Assembly (NCBI GenBank): GCA_949825045.1
Contig: OX463810.1
Location: 31,940,201-32,004,200 of the forward strand
Reading direction: 5' to 3'
Length of the DNA stretch: 64,000 bases
From: Argyresthia goedartella
Lineage: Eukaryota > Arthropoda > Insecta > Lepidoptera > Argyresthiidae
The position numbers were made by a program, and so were the translations under genes. Shown one piece after another: positions 43,295-53,500 of the stretch. Within the stretch, counting starts at the first letter, position 1; each line of letters starts with the position of its first letter. Under the pieces are notes generated by a model. That model saw only the letters and a program-made list of their open reading frames with translations. It was not told the DNA's origin and did no database searches.

Positions 43295-43375
43295 ACTACG
43301 CGACCATTACAATTAGGCGCACCTTGCAGTACTATACGTACTGCAAGGTGCGCCTAATTGTAATGGTCGCGTAGT
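43295..43375. repeat. Perfect 38-bp palindrome with 5-nt loop
   Basis: 43295-43332 and 43338-43375 are exact reverse complements; the loop is TATAC. GC content in the arms is near 50%, above the surroundings. No flanking duplicate was recognised. Confidence 0.95.
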
Positions 43376-43860
43376 ATAGTTATTTTGTGTTATTTTGTTG
43401 CACAATTAACATAATAATCACATTGTTGCAACCAAAAACAACACAAGCAAGAAGTGGAAGCCATCTTGTGTGTGACTTGTGATTATTTTCAAGTGTCAGG
43501 ATATTGTTGCCAGCAAAAATAATAAAGTGTATTTTGGGGTTACCATATGAAAAAATATATACTGCCTTTTGCCCAAACCACGATTTTAAACCACCTCGGC
43601 CCCCCTGGAAATATTTATTGTTCATAATTATATGTAAATAAATATATCCGCGCTTCTTTACAACACCACAATCTTAAAATAATTATTTAAATTTGTGTAC
43701 AGAGGCATCTGTTGACTAGAGAAAGAAACTGGCTTTTACTTTAACTAACAGATGGCGCCTCTTTCTTTTTATATTTCCCTTTCTGAAGGACTGTCCCCCC
43801 TCTGCAGTTTTGTCAAAGCGTCGTCGGAGTGATCACGAGTTTTCTGCTGCGTTCTTGTAA
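43376..43860. other. No gene recognised; likely 5' flank of the Harbinger relic
   Basis: AT-rich DNA. The segments AGAGGCATCTGTTGACTAG (43701) and CTAACAGATGGCGCCTCTTT (43743) form a short imperfect inverted pair, possibly an element end. Nothing else is supported. Confidence 0.4.
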
Positions 43861-44309
43861 CAACCATGCCAAATCTACGTGAATGGTTAGAAGAATTTAT
43901 AGAAATACATAATTCTGAACCTTGCTTGTGGAAAATTAAATCTAAAGAGTACCAATTGCGTGGCAAAAAAGATGCAGCCTACGGAAAGTTATTTGCGAAA
44001 CATCAAGAGATTTGAGATTGATTGATTGAGATTTTTGAACCTACAAGTGACAAAGAATCGGTAATCAAAATTATCAATAATATACGTTGTGCGTATAAGA
44101 AAGAGCACAAATAGGTCGTGAATTCTACAAAATCAGGTTCAAGTGCTGACGATTTATACGAACCAAAACTATGGTATTACCAGGTATTACCCGCTTTTGA
44201 GATTTTTGGACGATCAAAACATACCACGACAGTCACGCACGCTCGAATTTAGATGCTGAGGTAATAAAACTAAGTATTTATTATTTGTTAAAATATTTAT
44301 TAGGGTTGG

Positions 44310-45057
44310 TTTTCCAACACGAACTCATTCGTATGAAGTTGAGGGGGGGAGGGGAGGGAGGGGGGGGAGGAAGTAACCCCCCTCTAAAATATCCAGTCTA
44401 GGAAATGTATGTATGGTTTTTTTGTTATGAATTTTCAAAAATCCATTTTGAGGTTATTTTTTACTATAGGATTTTTACAAAAAGTCATTGTTTGTAGTAT
44501 TGATGTTCGAAATCGCCTTAGCTCCGGCTACTAGGGCTCATAAAAAAGGCAAGTATTTAATTGCACATCAAAAATACTAATTTTGTCATGTTTTATTCAT
44601 AAACCTACAAGTTAGGATAGGATACTATTAGGTACTTTTTTGTGCTATTGGGCAAAATACTGCGGTAGCTTAGGTGAAGGGTAAAGGGGGTGAGCGAAGC
44701 AAAGCCCCCTTTATCCTTCGTATTAGGTTGAACATGTAAGAACAACAAAAATACTCAAAACATAATAAGTGTTCGCTGATCCTTTTTTGCTGTGAAAATC
44801 AGTATTTTTGATGTGCAATTAAATACTTGCCTTTTTATGAGCCCTAGTAGCCGGAGCTAAGGCGATTTCGAACATCAATACTACAAACAATGACTTTTTG
44901 TAAAAATCCTATAGTAAAAAATAACCTCAAAATGGATTTTTGAAAATTCATAACAAAAAAACCATACATTTCCTAGACTGGATATTTTAGAGGGGGGTTA
45001 CTTCCTCCCCCCCTCCCTCCCCTCCTCAACTTCATACGAATGAGTTCGTGTTGGAAA
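44310..45057. mobile_element. Foldback element with about 260-bp inverted arms
   Basis: 44310-44578 and 44802-45057 are near-perfect reverse complements, including a C/G-rich run near each outer end. The middle (44579-44801) contains a roughly 110-bp block matching the core of the MITE at 73-424, though the arms differ. It is inserted in the Harbinger relic. No coding potential. Confidence 0.9.
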
Positions 45058-45079
45058 AAATACCCGATATTTAAATAAA

Positions 45080-45590
45080 ATCGTTTTGCCAGGGAACTTG
45101 ACCTTCATTGTTAAAATAATTCATGAACTCCTGTCTTATCACTTTAGGTGTTCGGGCCGTGGTTCCATGACCGAGTAATTTGTAATGTACTCGGGTATGA
45201 CCCCTCCAATATCAGTTTGTTCGCAATCAGAACACTCTGGACTGATATAAGAATTTGGTAACTTTTGAATCAAAAAATTGTGCAAAGCACAACATGCCAT
45301 CACAATGGATTCAATTTTACTTGGCTTTACATTAATATCTTATGAAATATGAACCGCGTCCATTGGTTCCAAAATCACATAAAATTAACTGATATTGAGC
45401 GTAAACTATAGCCATTAAGACCATGCTGTGTTTTTTTATAATTGAAATATGTTGAACCACTTCCTTTTGGTGGATTTATTGAGATATGCTTCCCATCAAT
45501 CGCCCCAAGCAGATGCGGAAAATTCATAAATTCCACCTTTGTTCAAATAGTGCAGCTTTTCTCTTCCATTCAATTTCTGATCGGGGAAAC
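45080..45590 (-). pseudogene. PIF/Harbinger transposase (DDE_Tnp_4) relic
   Basis: The minus strand reads, across frames, [50 protein letters not shown], then ACCALHNFL-like, the typical run of Harbinger transposases around the first catalytic aspartate (GAIDGKH) and the C-terminal ALHNFL motif. A large central part is missing and stops are many. It is preceded on the minus strand by an acceptor-like TTTCAG at about 45590. Confidence 0.8.
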
Positions 45591-45905
45591 TGAAACAAAA
45601 TATGTATAATATTACAGGATAATTCACTGGAGTCAACAATACCGGCAATGAATGAATCAGCAGTGCAGGAAGCACAAGATGGTGAAGACTCACTTGAGAC
45701 TTCAACATCTGCTCAGCATACTCCCAGCACTACACATACATCAGAGGCTTTAACAGAGGCTACTTCTTCAACAAGTTACACATCATCTAGAAAAAGGAAC
45801 TCTGAAGCGACTCTTACAAAGGACGTTTTTATATCTGTTAGAGATCATTTTATTATATTTATTATTTATTTATTTTATTTTTTGAGATACATTTTATTGA
45901 TTTAA

Positions 45906-46216
45906 AAATACTTTAATACAATTTTATCGCATTTGTTATACATATTAATTAAGTGTATTTTGTGTTAACTGGTGCATAAGTGTATAAAATTCTAATAGTT
46001 ATCCTATTTAGTGTATTTAAAAAACGTAACGTTGACGGTTGAGTATTTTATTTGAAATAATTTGCTACTGGGCTATAATTAACGATATTTTCAATATAAC
46101 TAATTACTTAGGCACGTAAATTGATTTGGAATTACTTTGTTTTTTGTTGAATAGCTTATTTTTTTTTTGCACATTTCGTTAATCATAACCTCAATTTAAG
46201 TGACTGCTTATCAGCT
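45906..46216. other. No gene recognised
   Basis: AT-rich sequence with no repeat structure or coding signal that I can support; probably the 5' flank of the coiled-coil frame that starts at 46271. Confidence 0.4.
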
Positions 46217-46270
46217 GTGTTACAGCCGTGCTTCAATCTTGCTTTTTACTGTTGTTTTATTTTGTTTAAA

Positions 46271-46642
46271 ATGCCAACAACCAGAAGTGAGGCAGCCCGT
46301 CAACTAGAAGATAACTTAAAATTAGCTTTATATGAATTAAAACAGTGTAAGGTAACCAATGAGCAGTTGCTTACTGAAAGGGATGAAAGTGAGAAGGAGG
46401 TGTTGCTTATTGTTAATAAGAACTTAAAATTAAAAAGTGAGATGGCAGGGTTGCACAACAAGTTCCTTGATGTGACGGGAGATAGGGATCGGATTCAGCA
46501 CCTGGTAGATGGCTTCGACCGGAGTGGCAGTGCGTTAGAAGATGCCCTGAGGCGTATTGCTGTCCTGGAGAAGGAGCTTCGCGGCGCACGTAGCGAAATT
46601 TCTGCACTACAAACTGCAAACGATAGCCTCAGGTCGGGGCAG
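46271..46642 (+). pseudogene. Unidentified coiled-coil protein, first part (interrupted by LINE-2)
   Basis: From ATG 46271 (MPTTRSEAARQLEDN) 124 codons encode a Lys/Glu/Leu-rich, heptad-patterned coiled coil (LALYELKQCK, LLTERDESEKE, IAVLEKELRGARSEI). The frame ends inside the 11-bp target duplicate GGTCGGGGCAG (46632-46642) of the LINE-2 insertion and resumes in frame at 61370. I do not recognise the family; similar coiled coils occur in ORF1 proteins of CR1-like LINEs and in uncharacterised insect proteins. An earlier start at 46217 would add a hydrophobic stretch. Confidence 0.65.
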
Positions 46643-49600
46643 TCAATTTGTCAATTGTCAATTGTAAGACGGGCTGGTTTCCGCAACTCGACGACGAAAG
46701 CGCCTATTTTGCGTGTGGGTGGGAATGCGACATCATTCGAGCCAACCCAACTCCTCCAGGAACGCCAGTAGGCCCTTTACGTTACCGACTATCCCTGGAA
46801 GGTCCCTCGATTGACCGAGGTGTTTAGCCCTGTAGTCCGCTACTCCTGTGCACTCCATGAGGACGTGAGCAGCCGTTTCTTCTGCCTCCAAGCAGGCTCT
46901 GCAAAGGGGGCTGTCGGTAACACCTAGGACATATAGATGTTTGTTAAAGAAACCATGGCCAGTAAGTGCTGCAGTTACCAGTCGCATGCGCGGCCTACTA
47001 AGTCGAAGCAAGGTTTTAGCCAGCCTAGCGCTAGGGGACGGCAAGGCCAGCTTAGCCTGCCTGCACTCCTCATGGTTTGTCCAAAGAGTGGCATGATCAT
47101 TCCTGGTCGACTCTCTCAGAAATGAGCGTACCATCTTGAAGGGAAGAGGGATGATAGGTTCGGGACCATACGCTGTCAAGCTAGATCCTTTACGCGCCAA
47201 CTCATCCGCTGCATCGTTACCTCTTGATCCGTTGTGTCCTTTTATCCATTGAAGGATTACGCGGTTGTGTTGACATACCTCCATTAGTCGTTTGTGACAC
47301 TCGTAGATTAGCCCTGAGTTAATAGTGTTGCTATTTAGGGCTTGTAGGACGGCCATGCTATCCGAGAGGATTCGAATGGAGGAATCTCTTACCTTTCTCG
47401 ATGCTATGGCATTAGCGGCCGAGATGATGCCCATGCATTCAGCTTGAAAGACAGTATTATGGGCACCCAGTGGAATGGCCATCTTGATGTTTAGGTCCTC
47501 CGAGAAGGTGCCTGAACCAGTGCCTGCTTCAGTTTTTGAACCATCGGTAAAAATTCTGAGCTCTTTAACGTCGAGCCCCTCAACCCGATGGTCTTCATGT
47601 AACTGTATATTGTATTTTTTGTCAAAAACAAATTGTTTAGGGATTCTGTCACTGCAAGCCATAGAGATGGGAAATTTTTTGTAAACTTCCCCTAGGATGG
47701 CGGTGTGTGAGGTCCTGTTTTTCCTCCAAAGTCCTAAGGTGTTGAGTCTCACCGCAGATGACGCGGCCTCCTGCTTAATATATAGCTGGAGTGGCGGAAG
47801 ACACAGCATGGCCTCCATTGCTGCTGTTGGAGTAGTTCTCATACTACCTGTGATAGCCATGCAGGCCAGCCTTTGGAAGCTTTGGAGTTTGCTTACCATT
47901 GTGGTTAGTTTGGTCCTGGTCCACCACACCACAGCTCCGTAGCAGACAAGAGGACGGATCACCGTTACGTACAGCCAAAGAATGATGTTGGGAGAAAGTC
48001 CCCACTTTTTCCCCACCATTCTCCGACACTGCCAGAAAGCAATACTCGCCTTCTTTAGTTTGTTGTCGATGTGGCTACTCCAGTTGAGCTTGCTGTCCAA
48101 GGTTATGCCCAGGTACTTCACCTCAGTTGCTAGCTGGAGTTCCGTTCCAAAGAGCTTAGGTAGGGTATACCTACCAAGAGCCCTATTGTTAGTGAACATG
48201 ACCATTACCGTTTTTGTTGGGTTAACCGCCAGGTCATATTCTAAACACCAGCGCTCCACGATGCGAAGAGCTGTTTGTTTAAGGTTGCATACTGTGCTCG
48301 CAAATTTACCTGTGATGAGGATTACCAAATCGTCGGCGTATCCTACGGTGTAGTATCCATTAGCGTTAAGCTTGGTAATCAGGTCGTTAATGACCAGATT
48401 CCACAGAAGCGGGGAGAGCACTCCTCCCTGCGGGCATCCCCGCACTACCTCCGCCGATAGGGACTCTCCAGCTAGACGCACGATACGTTTGTTAAGCATG
48501 TTTGTGACCCAGTTGTTTACAGCTGTTGACACCCCATGCCTTGTTAGAGATGCACTTATACTGCTATACTGCGTCTTGTCAAAGGCACCTTCTATATCAA
48601 TAAAAGTTCCAAGACAGATGCATTTGTTTTGAATCGCCTCTTCAATTGTGGATACAACTGCATGGAGAGCCGATTCAGTAGACTTACCCAAACTATATGC
48701 ATGCTGATTCTTGTGTAAGGGTATATGTTTTAACGCTCCATCTCTCAGGTGTCTCTCGCACAAACGTTCGAGAGTTTTAAGCAAGAACGAGGTGAGACTA
48801 ATCGGCCTGAAAGATTTAGCGTTAGTGTAGTCGCTCCTTCCTGGCTTCGGTATGAAAATTACGTTTACTACTCTCCACCTTTTGGGAACGTATCCGAATC
48901 TAAGACATGCTTTCATGATTCGGACCATTATATTGATGACGGGTTCCCCACCCCACTGTAGAAGTGCTGGGAAGATTCCATCTGGTCCTGCTGATTTAAA
49001 AGGTTTAAAGCTATTAATGGCCCATCTTACCTTGTCAGCAGTGATAATATTATTAGTTATGTCTAAGTGGTCGACAGCTTCATGGTGAACCTCTTCCGGC
49101 CACACAATCTCTTGAATAGTTCTACTTCCGGGAAAGTGAGTTTCCAACAAGAGACTGTGTGTTTCTGTGGTGGAAGAGGTATATGTTCCATCGGGTTTTT
49201 TAAGCGACCCTAGCCTGGAGTTGCCTTGTTGAGCTAGTATTTGCCTTACCCGATTTGCTTGATCAACGGTTTCAATGTCGCTGCAGAATTTCCTCCATGA
49301 GTTGCTGCTTTTGAACCGTAGTCGTTTCTTGTACTTGGATTTGGCATCTTTATAGTTGTCCCAATCCTCATCAGCACTGGTGTTCATCGCCCTGTTTAGC
49401 AGTCTTCTGATCTTAGCACGCATCCTATCTAGATCAGGACCCCACCAAGGCTGCCCCTTGATGTTGGTAGGCGCTGGTGTGCTAAGCGGGCAAGTTGAAT
49501 GGTAGCAGTCTATTGAAGTATTTGTAAAATCTGTTACCTGTTGTTCGATTTGTTCGGGTCCCTCCGGATCTGGTAGAGTCTCAGCCCAAGCAAGTCTTTC

Positions 49601-49913
49601 ACCTAGGATAGCTCTGTACCTGGTTCTGTCAGTCTTGCGTGGGTTTCTCTTAGGGACAGTTGGGGAGAACGCTGCGTTGATCTCGAAGCGTATCCATCGA
49701 TGATCAGAGCATGACGCCTCGTTGGACACATGCCAGCCCCCAACGTCGTCGGATATGTCCGCCGTTGCCAGGGTAATATCAACGATAGTTCTGCTCCGCT
49801 TGGTAACAAAAGTTGGTTCAGAACCTATGTTAAGCACATTGAGGTTTGTAGTAAATAGGTATTCAACAAGTGTCTTACCTCTGCTATTCATATCTGGCAT
49901 GCCCCACAGTGGG

Positions 49914-50549
49914 TGTCGCCGCGTTATTCTGAATACTACTGCGTTCAGTGTATCTTTCTTATGCACCTAGGTAACAGAAGGGGACAAGCATGAATGACCT
50001 GCTTGACCTGCCTGAGTGTTCAACGCCACGACAAGACATTAAGGTTATGTTCTATGTAGCAGATGACGACGAGAGATGAACTGACATTTCTACCGGCAGC
50101 ATCAGACATTGTCTGACCTACGTTTGTTCTACTTCTATTTGGAGATGTTCTGTTCTCCTTACGAGCCTCCCAAACACCCCTTACAGCTCGCCCATGCCTC
50201 GCACAACCAATTCTGTTCTAGGTTGCTTCTACTGATTCTCATCTAAGTTCTACACGTTCGTCTCTCATCTCATGTGCTCTTGAATATACAAGTGTACAAA
50301 AGACTCACGTGACTCCGCACATTGCAGCGATCGCCTCACAGTCGCTCTTACCAGCCTTCCTCAGCTCACGGGGTCATTTCGCTGTGAATCCCCTCCAAGA
50401 ACTGTCAAAAAACCGCCATGTTGGAATTCTCCCTCTCTTGTCATATTCTTTCTAGTATTGCCAGATAATAATAACAATATTCAAAGCTTTATGAGTGACA
50501 AGAAAACATGCTTACCGGTTTTATTGAAGGATCGCGTTCTGTCGCGACA
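49914..50549 (-). repeat. 3' LTR of BEL-2 (full length)
   Basis: 636 bp. Its plus-strand end, CTGTCGCGACA, contains a 10-bp self-complementary TGTCGCGACA. Confidence 0.93.
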
Positions 50550-50573
50550 CTCCCGACAGCGAGGGTGAGGTTT

Positions 50574-53500
50574 TTACATCAGGAGGAGGGCGGTCAACTG
50601 GTCGGTCCACGAAGCAATCTTTTCTCTTGCTCGTATGGCCGCCAGTCGTTTCGCTCTTTCTCCAGTTCTGACAGATCGTGGTTCCTCGCTTCCAGCTTCC
50701 ACTCCCGTAACTCCTTGAGCGAAGTGGTCTTCTGCGTCACCGGTGCCTTCTGTCCTCGTCTCTTCATTGGTAGTTCTCGAGACCTCTGATACAGTCTCCG
50801 TCGGAAACATTTCGCATGGGGTGATCACATCTTCTTGGGTGGTCTTCTCGCAGTTTCTTGCTGGGTTTCTTATCTCAATTTCTTGTTCGAATGAGTCTCT
50901 CATTGGGGGTTCTACCGTGGTGCTTTGAGGAGCGTCTTCCTCCACCTCCAGAGGATATAGGTGTCCTACTGATCGTATGAACTCCTTTCCGTTCACATCT
51001 ACTTTGGCCACTCTGTGCTCTCCGTCCGCGCCTGTTACCAGACTGGAAATCTTTCCCACCTGCCAATTTTCTCTATTTTTGGAGTCGCCTTTGAGCTGTA
51101 CCACGTCTCCTACACGCGGGTCTTGCTTCGCAGTTACTCGAGGTTCTTTAGGCGAATGTCTGTACCTTTCTCGTAGGCTGCAAAGATATTGACTGTGGAA
51201 CATCCTTTTGAATTCCTCTAACATCCGCAGTCCTTTCTTCCACCCTAGTATGAGGTTCTCTTTGGTGACTGTGCCTCCGGGATTCTGACCTTGGATGGAA
51301 GGCTCAATGGCTATGCACTTACCCAAGGTGAGGAAATCTGAGGGCTTCAAAACATATTCGATGTCCGCGCCAACACAGATCAAAGGGCGAGTGTTAGTTA
51401 CTGCTTCTACTTCTTTGATGATCGTGTTTAATTGTGTGTCCGTCAGCAACTGTTTCCCAATCGTTCTCTTCAGACAATTCTTCACAATACCGATCAACCT
51501 CTCATAGAAAGCTCCATGCCATGGGCTAAGCTGCGGTATAAACTTCCATCGAATCCTTTCGCCTGAGAACCGGGTTTCTGCCATCACTTCTGCTGTTAGT
51601 TTGAACTGTAGGGCGTTGTCCGATAAGACGAGTTCTGGACGGCCTCGTGTTGATATGAACCTTCGCATAGCTAGTAGGCATTCTTCTGCGGTGAGGTCTC
51701 GGACGCTTTCTAAGTGCACCGCACGGACAGCTAGGCATGTGTATATGCAGATCCATCTTTTCTGTGTTTGACCATTGTCATTGATGAACATGGGTCCGAA
51801 GTAGTCAATCCCTGTGTAGGTAAACGGAGCGCTATAATTGGCACGTTCGGGTGGTAACGCTGGAGTGGGCGGAAGTTTGTACGGACCTCCTCCATGCTTC
51901 ACGCATTTCTGACACTTCTTTATTACTCTTTGCACCTTTGCCTTTCCATGAGGTATCCAATATTTCTGCCGGATGATGCTTAATGTGTGCGGGGCTCCCA
52001 CGTGGTAATGAGTCTCATGCGTGTCTCGGATGAGTTTGTCGGTGAATTCGGAGTCCTTTGGAATAATGATTGGGTGTATCGTGTCGTATGGGCATGCGGT
52101 GTTCATGATACGTCCTTTGCATCTTAGCAATCCTTCAGTGTCTGTAAATAGCCCCAGGTTTCTGGTGAGGCTCGTTTTCTTGCCTGCTGTTTCTTCGGGG
52201 AAGTGAAGTCTCTGTAGTTCTACTATTTCTGCTGTGAGGTCTTTCTCATTTCCTGTTGAGTCATTCGCTTCTATTATTTCTTCTGTGAGGTTTCTCTCGG
52301 TTTCCGTTGACTCATTTGTTTCTATTATTTCTTCTGTGAAGTTTTTCGTTGACTCATTTGTTTCTATGTCCATTGGTTCTGGAAGCCCTGGTAGTTGGTT
52401 TTCAGTTTCTGGTCGATCTTCCATGTCTGTATCTTCAATCCCTTGTTCCAGGGCAGTGAAAAGCGTCGCCTGGCCATGTTCCTGCAAACTTGGCCAGTCC
52501 TCCTCACCAAGCAAAAGGAATTGTGGACCATTGGTCCATAGTTCCTTCTTCATGTGCCATAACTCTGGTCGGGTCGCTAGATCGGCTGGGTTCGACTCTG
52601 TATCTACATATCTGGGTTCTATTTCCTTTACTTGATTTACTTCGTTTATTCTTCTGGACACGAAAGGAGGTAGCAGTTTTTCCGACTTCATCCAATACAG
52701 GACTATCTCGCTGTCTGACCACAGGCATAGCCGACTGAATTCTAAGCCTAAGGTCTCTTTCACATAAGTTAGTAGACGTTTCCCAATGATGAATCCGAGG
52801 AGCTCTAGCTTGGGTATTTTTAAATCTTCTTTGTGTGCTATGGGGGTTATTCTGGATTTGGCCATGATGAACACTATCTTGGGATCCGTTCCATTCTTGT
52901 AAACTATTCGCAAGTAAACCACTGCTGCGAATGCTTTCTTGGACGCATCAGTAAAACAGTGAAGTTCACATTCTGCAAAATCCTTCGATGTGTTTCCTAC
53001 ATACCGAGGGACTTCAATCTCCTTTGCTGTCTCGAGGGAACTCCGGGCTTCGTTCCATTCATCCTCTAAGTCCTCTGGGAGTGGACAGTCCCATTTTATT
53101 TTTCTCTTCCACAGTTCTTGCAAGAGTGACTTGGCTGGCAGGGCTAGTGGAGCGGCAAATCCGCATGGGTCGTACACCGATGCTAGCGTTCTTAAGACTT
53201 CTCGCTTTGAGGCACTGTTATTTTTGAATAACTTTTCATCTAACTTCAGCGTCAACGAATCTTCCTCTATATGCCATGTTAGTCCTAATACCTTTGCTTG
53301 CTTTAGGTCTTTGGCACGGTATTGTTTAGGAATGTGCTTCATGAGTTGGTGATCATTTGAGGTCCAGTCTCTTATGTTCATAGATAGTTCTGAGAAGGCT
53401 GACCTTGCTCGGTTTACAAGGTCGCGTGCTCTCTGAGTGTTATCCGATCCTGTGACTAGGTTGTCCACGTACGTCTTCTCTACGATTTCCGTGACGAGAG

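Larger units (their letters stand above)
43866..45880 (+). pseudogene. MADF-domain protein of a PIF/Harbinger element (relic)
   Basis: The plus frame from 43866 reads MPNLREWLEEFIEIHN, PCLWKIKSKEYQLR, KKDAAYGKLFAKH, then (after TGA stops) IIKIINNIRCAYKKEHK-like and DDLYEPKLWYY, which is the order of a MADF DNA-binding domain. Stops at about 44012 and 44113 break it. After a foldback insertion and the antisense transposase, a plus segment at about 45635-45860 preceded by a splice-acceptor-like TATTACAG reads ESAVQEAQDGEDS...KRNSEATLTKDVF, a Ser/Thr/Glu-rich part that plausibly is its C-terminal exon. In PIF/Harbinger elements this second protein helps import or load the transposase. Confidence 0.7.

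Noticed and set aside
44341..45030. G-run and C-run tracts as G-quadruplex or telomere-like repeats
   Set aside because: They are the two matching arms of the foldback element, irregular in spacing and not telomeric.
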